64,000 nucleotides of DNA from Lysobacteraceae bacterium 2PB (lineage in GTDB: Bacteria > Pseudomonadota > Gammaproteobacteria > Xanthomonadales > Xanthomonadaceae): NCBI GenBank assembly GCA_005502915.1, contig SCMT01000003.1, positions 62,001 to 126,000 of the forward strand, in the 5' to 3' direction. The notes beneath the pieces were generated by a model. It did not search any database, was not told the origin of the DNA, and saw only the letters and a list, made by a program, of their open reading frames with translations. Below, piece by piece: positions 62,346 to 64,000 of the stretch. Positions within the stretch are counted from its first letter, which is position 1, and each line of letters begins with the position of its first letter. Made by a program: the position numbers and the translations under genes.

Positions 62346-63256
62346 GTCTGACACTATCAAAGCTTCAGCAACTGAAGCGACAAGCCGGGGGCTCTTCGCC
62401 GATCAATCCGCAGTCGGACGTAAAAGGATCGGAAGCCACAGTCGACCAACTGCGAAGTTTGTTGCGCGTCCGCAAGTCGCCCATGCGCCATGTGCGATCC
62501 GAAGACAGGGGGCTGCCGGGCAGAGAGATCCTGCCGGGCCTGTTTCTTTGTGAGGAACGCATTCATGAAGACGCGATACCGCAGCACATCAACGGCAGTT
62601 TCGATCGAAAGGGCCTATTGTCGGCATCCGCCGTGCTCTTCTTCGATACCGAAACGACTGGTCTGTCAGGCGGGTCAGGGACGCGGGCCTTCATGATCGG
62701 TACTGCGGATTGGCACGAGCAATCGCTCCGCATCCGCCAGTTGACCATGGCGAGTCTCGCTGCTGAGTCTGCGATGCTCGATGTGTTCCGGACGTGGCTG
62801 ACCGACGCGACCATCCTCGTCAGCTACAATGGGAAGTGCTATGACGCCCCGTTGCTGGCGACCCGCTATCGCCTCGCGCGTCAGGACAATCCGCTAGCGC
62901 GACTGCAGCACGTCGACCTTCTCTACCCTTCCCGTCGTCGTTGGCGCGGCGTCTATGAGAATTGCCGACTCGCAACGATTGAACGAAAGGTCCTAGGCAT
63001 CGTTCGTGAAGATGACCTGCCTGGAGCGGAAGCCCCGGCCGCCTGGCTTTCCTATCTTCGCGGAGAGAGCGCAAGTAATCTGCGCCGCGTCCTTGCGCAC
63101 AATCGCCAGGATGTCGTCTCGATGGTGGGGCTGTTCCGGCTCCTGAGCAATCTATCGAATGAGGAAGTCCTTCTGTATCAGGATCATTCTCATGTCCTTT
63201 CGTCAGGGGGGCAAATGGAGTCACTGTTTCGACAGCCATGCTGTGTATGCGAATGA
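62342..63256 (+). CDS. mrfB: MrfB-type DEDD exonuclease (RNase H-like, YprB family)
   Basis: The 304-aa protein starts with GTG at 62342 (GTGA overlap with mrfA). The core has LFFDTETTGLSGGSGT (first two acidic residues, about 100-115), TILVSYNGKCYDAPLL and LRRVLAHNRQDVVSMV (final Asp), the DEDD exonuclease set of YprB/MrfB. It works with MrfA in excising DNA damage. Confidence 0.87.
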   Translation: MSLTLSKLQQLKRQAGGSSPINPQSDVKGSEATVDQLRSLLRVRKSPMRHVRSEDRGLPGREILPGLFLCEERIHEDAIPQHINGSFDRKGLLSASAVLFFDTETTGLSGGSGTRAFMIGTADWHEQSLRIRQLTMASLAAESAMLDVFRTWLTDATILVSYNGKCYDAPLLATRYRLARQDNPLARLQHVDLLYPSRRRWRGVYENCRLATIERKVLGIVREDDLPGAEAPAAWLSYLRGESASNLRRVLAHNRQDVVSMVGLFRLLSNLSNEEVLLYQDHSHVLSSGGQMESLFRQPCCVCE

Positions 63257-63299
63257 GGCTGTATTCGCTCTCCGACCCAGACACGCGACTTTCGGGATT

Positions 63300-64000
63300 T
63301 CAGGCTGCCAGCCGATGTTCGTAAAATGGCTTCTGTCGGTCATCGAGGATTGCGTATAGCGCAGCGAGGTTGCCCTGGTCCGGGCTAAGCCAAGCGTCGA
63401 GAGCGTCCTCCTTGATCGGGATGATGCAGCGATCGTGTCCGGCCGCCAAGACTTCTTGCGGCGGTTCATCCGTGATCGCGGCGAATGACCACAACGACTC
63501 GCCATCACCTTGCCAATGCGAGTAAAGGCAGGCAATGAGCATCTCCTGCCGTGGCTGTGGCTTGAACTCCAGAATCACGTTCTGCTCGGCCTCACCTTCG
63601 CTGAGTTCACGACCTTCGACCTTGTGCCGGCTCACGTTCTCGTAGAACGCGTTGCAGACGATGACGCCGTGGGTGCGGCCGAACTGGCCTTTCCAGAAGC
63701 CTTCGAGGTTGTCACGCCGGGCGTTGTAGGTGCCGGGATACTTCGTATCGTAGAACGCAGGTTTTCCTGCTGGTCGGCACTGGTAGCGCATGGGCTTGAT
63801 CACGCGCCTGCCCTCCTCCATCACCATCACGGGAGCGTACACACCGGGGAATATCCGCCGATCACGGTCCTCCGGCGTGTTCCTTCGTAGGTCGGCGAGC
63901 TTGCCCTTGGCCCAGTCGATCTTGTTCGTCGCGATGCGCTGGTCGTCCAAGGCTTTCTTCGTGGGCTTTGACTGCAATGCGCGTTCGGCGTCGACGAGTC
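63300..64000 (-). CDS. yedK: SRAP-domain protein (YedK/HMCES), N-terminus outside window
   Basis: The visible 233 residues include ADLRRNTPEDRDRRIFPGVYAPVMV, KPAFYDTKYPGTYNARRDNLE, GVIVCNAFYENV and AAGHDRCIIPIKEDALDAWL, typical for SRAP proteins that form covalent links to abasic sites in single-stranded DNA. The frame is open to the window edge (DAERALQSKPTKK), so the catalytic N-terminal Cys2 lies to the right of this window. An apparent TTG start at 63977 would remove that cysteine and is not the true start. Confidence 0.85.
   Translation of the reverse strand, partial: LVDAERALQSKPTKKALDDQRIATNKIDWAKGKLADLRRNTPEDRDRRIFPGVYAPVMVMEEGRRVIKPMRYQCRPAGKPAFYDTKYPGTYNARRDNLEGFWKGQFGRTHGVIVCNAFYENVSRHKVEGRELSEGEAEQNVILEFKPQPRQEMLIACLYSHWQGDGESLWSFAAITDEPPQEVLAAGHDRCIIPIKEDALDAWLSPDQGNLAALYAILDDRQKPFYEHRLAA

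Noticed and set aside
1-64000. tRNA or rRNA genes, riboswitches
   Set aside because: No cloverleaf ends with a CCA-type acceptor, rRNA blocks or known aptamer patterns were seen by eye; a covariance search could not be run.

Overview
The window is GC-rich (about 65% by eye) gammaproteobacterial DNA, most likely from the Xanthomonadaceae/Lysobacteraceae (Lysobacter, Luteimonas, Stenotrophomonas, Xanthomonas type). The pointers are a type IV secretion effector whose C-terminus looks like the Xanthomonas XVIPCD signal, a dif-like site with a Xanthomonas-type XerC arm, and many Xanthomonad-like housekeeping proteins. All calls rest on reading the sequence and translations; no database search was possible.

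Layout. (1) 1-4464: chromosome-like genes: a partial membrane protein at the left edge, a LysR regulator divergent from an EamA transporter and a secreted cyclase-family hydrolase, and an outer-membrane porin. (2) 4556-4583: a dif/XerCD-like site at the switch to accessory DNA. (3) 4744-7744: KfrA-like genes divergent from a tyrosine integrase. (4) 8071-16442: a defence island, all on the minus strand: an alternative sigma-like factor, a 208-aa partner, an ImmA/IrrE-UvrD-PD-(D/E)XK fusion, two small damaged ORFs, then a four-gene ubiquitin-like conjugation operon in Bil order (UBL, E2, JAB, E1). One two-block promoter-like motif with exactly constant spacing lies three times before the sigma gene and once before the Bil operon, so I propose they form one regulon. 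(5) 16764-18320: a Wadjet JetD remnant cut by decayed IS3 and IS1595 elements. (6) 18513-30080: an Mrr-like protein, a DUF4238-like protein, a 1,696-aa DUF4297-STAND (Avs-like) protein, an unrecognised 473-aa protein and a lipoprotein/small-protein pair. Three copies of a 17-bp motif separate these blocks. (7) 30247-32865: a secreted PHP-type metallohydrolase.

(8) 32947-55303: a 22.4-kb Tn3-family transposon bounded by 33-bp inverted repeats (one mismatch) and a 6-bp direct repeat ACTGAA. It carries merR-merT-merP plus a GDCCVxC protein but no merA, a Tn3 transposase, a tyrosine recombinase in place of a serine resolvase, a PbrR/CadR-type regulator, an FTR1/cytochrome c (PbrT-like) permease, two cation diffusion facilitators, a P1B-4 ATPase, CzcCBA with a CzcI-like protein, a HigB/HigA-ImmA toxin-antitoxin pair and a second KfrA. 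(9) 55561-64000: chromosome-like genes again: small hypotheticals, a lipase effector with a lipoprotein immunity candidate, the MrfA/MrfB DNA-repair pair, and an SRAP (YedK/HMCES) protein cut by the right edge.

The most interesting part is region 4. The sigma-like factor, the ImmA protease fused to a helicase-nuclease, and the Bil operon are linked by a shared putative promoter, suggesting a stress- or phage-triggered circuit controlling ubiquitin-like modification. I know of no description of this arrangement.
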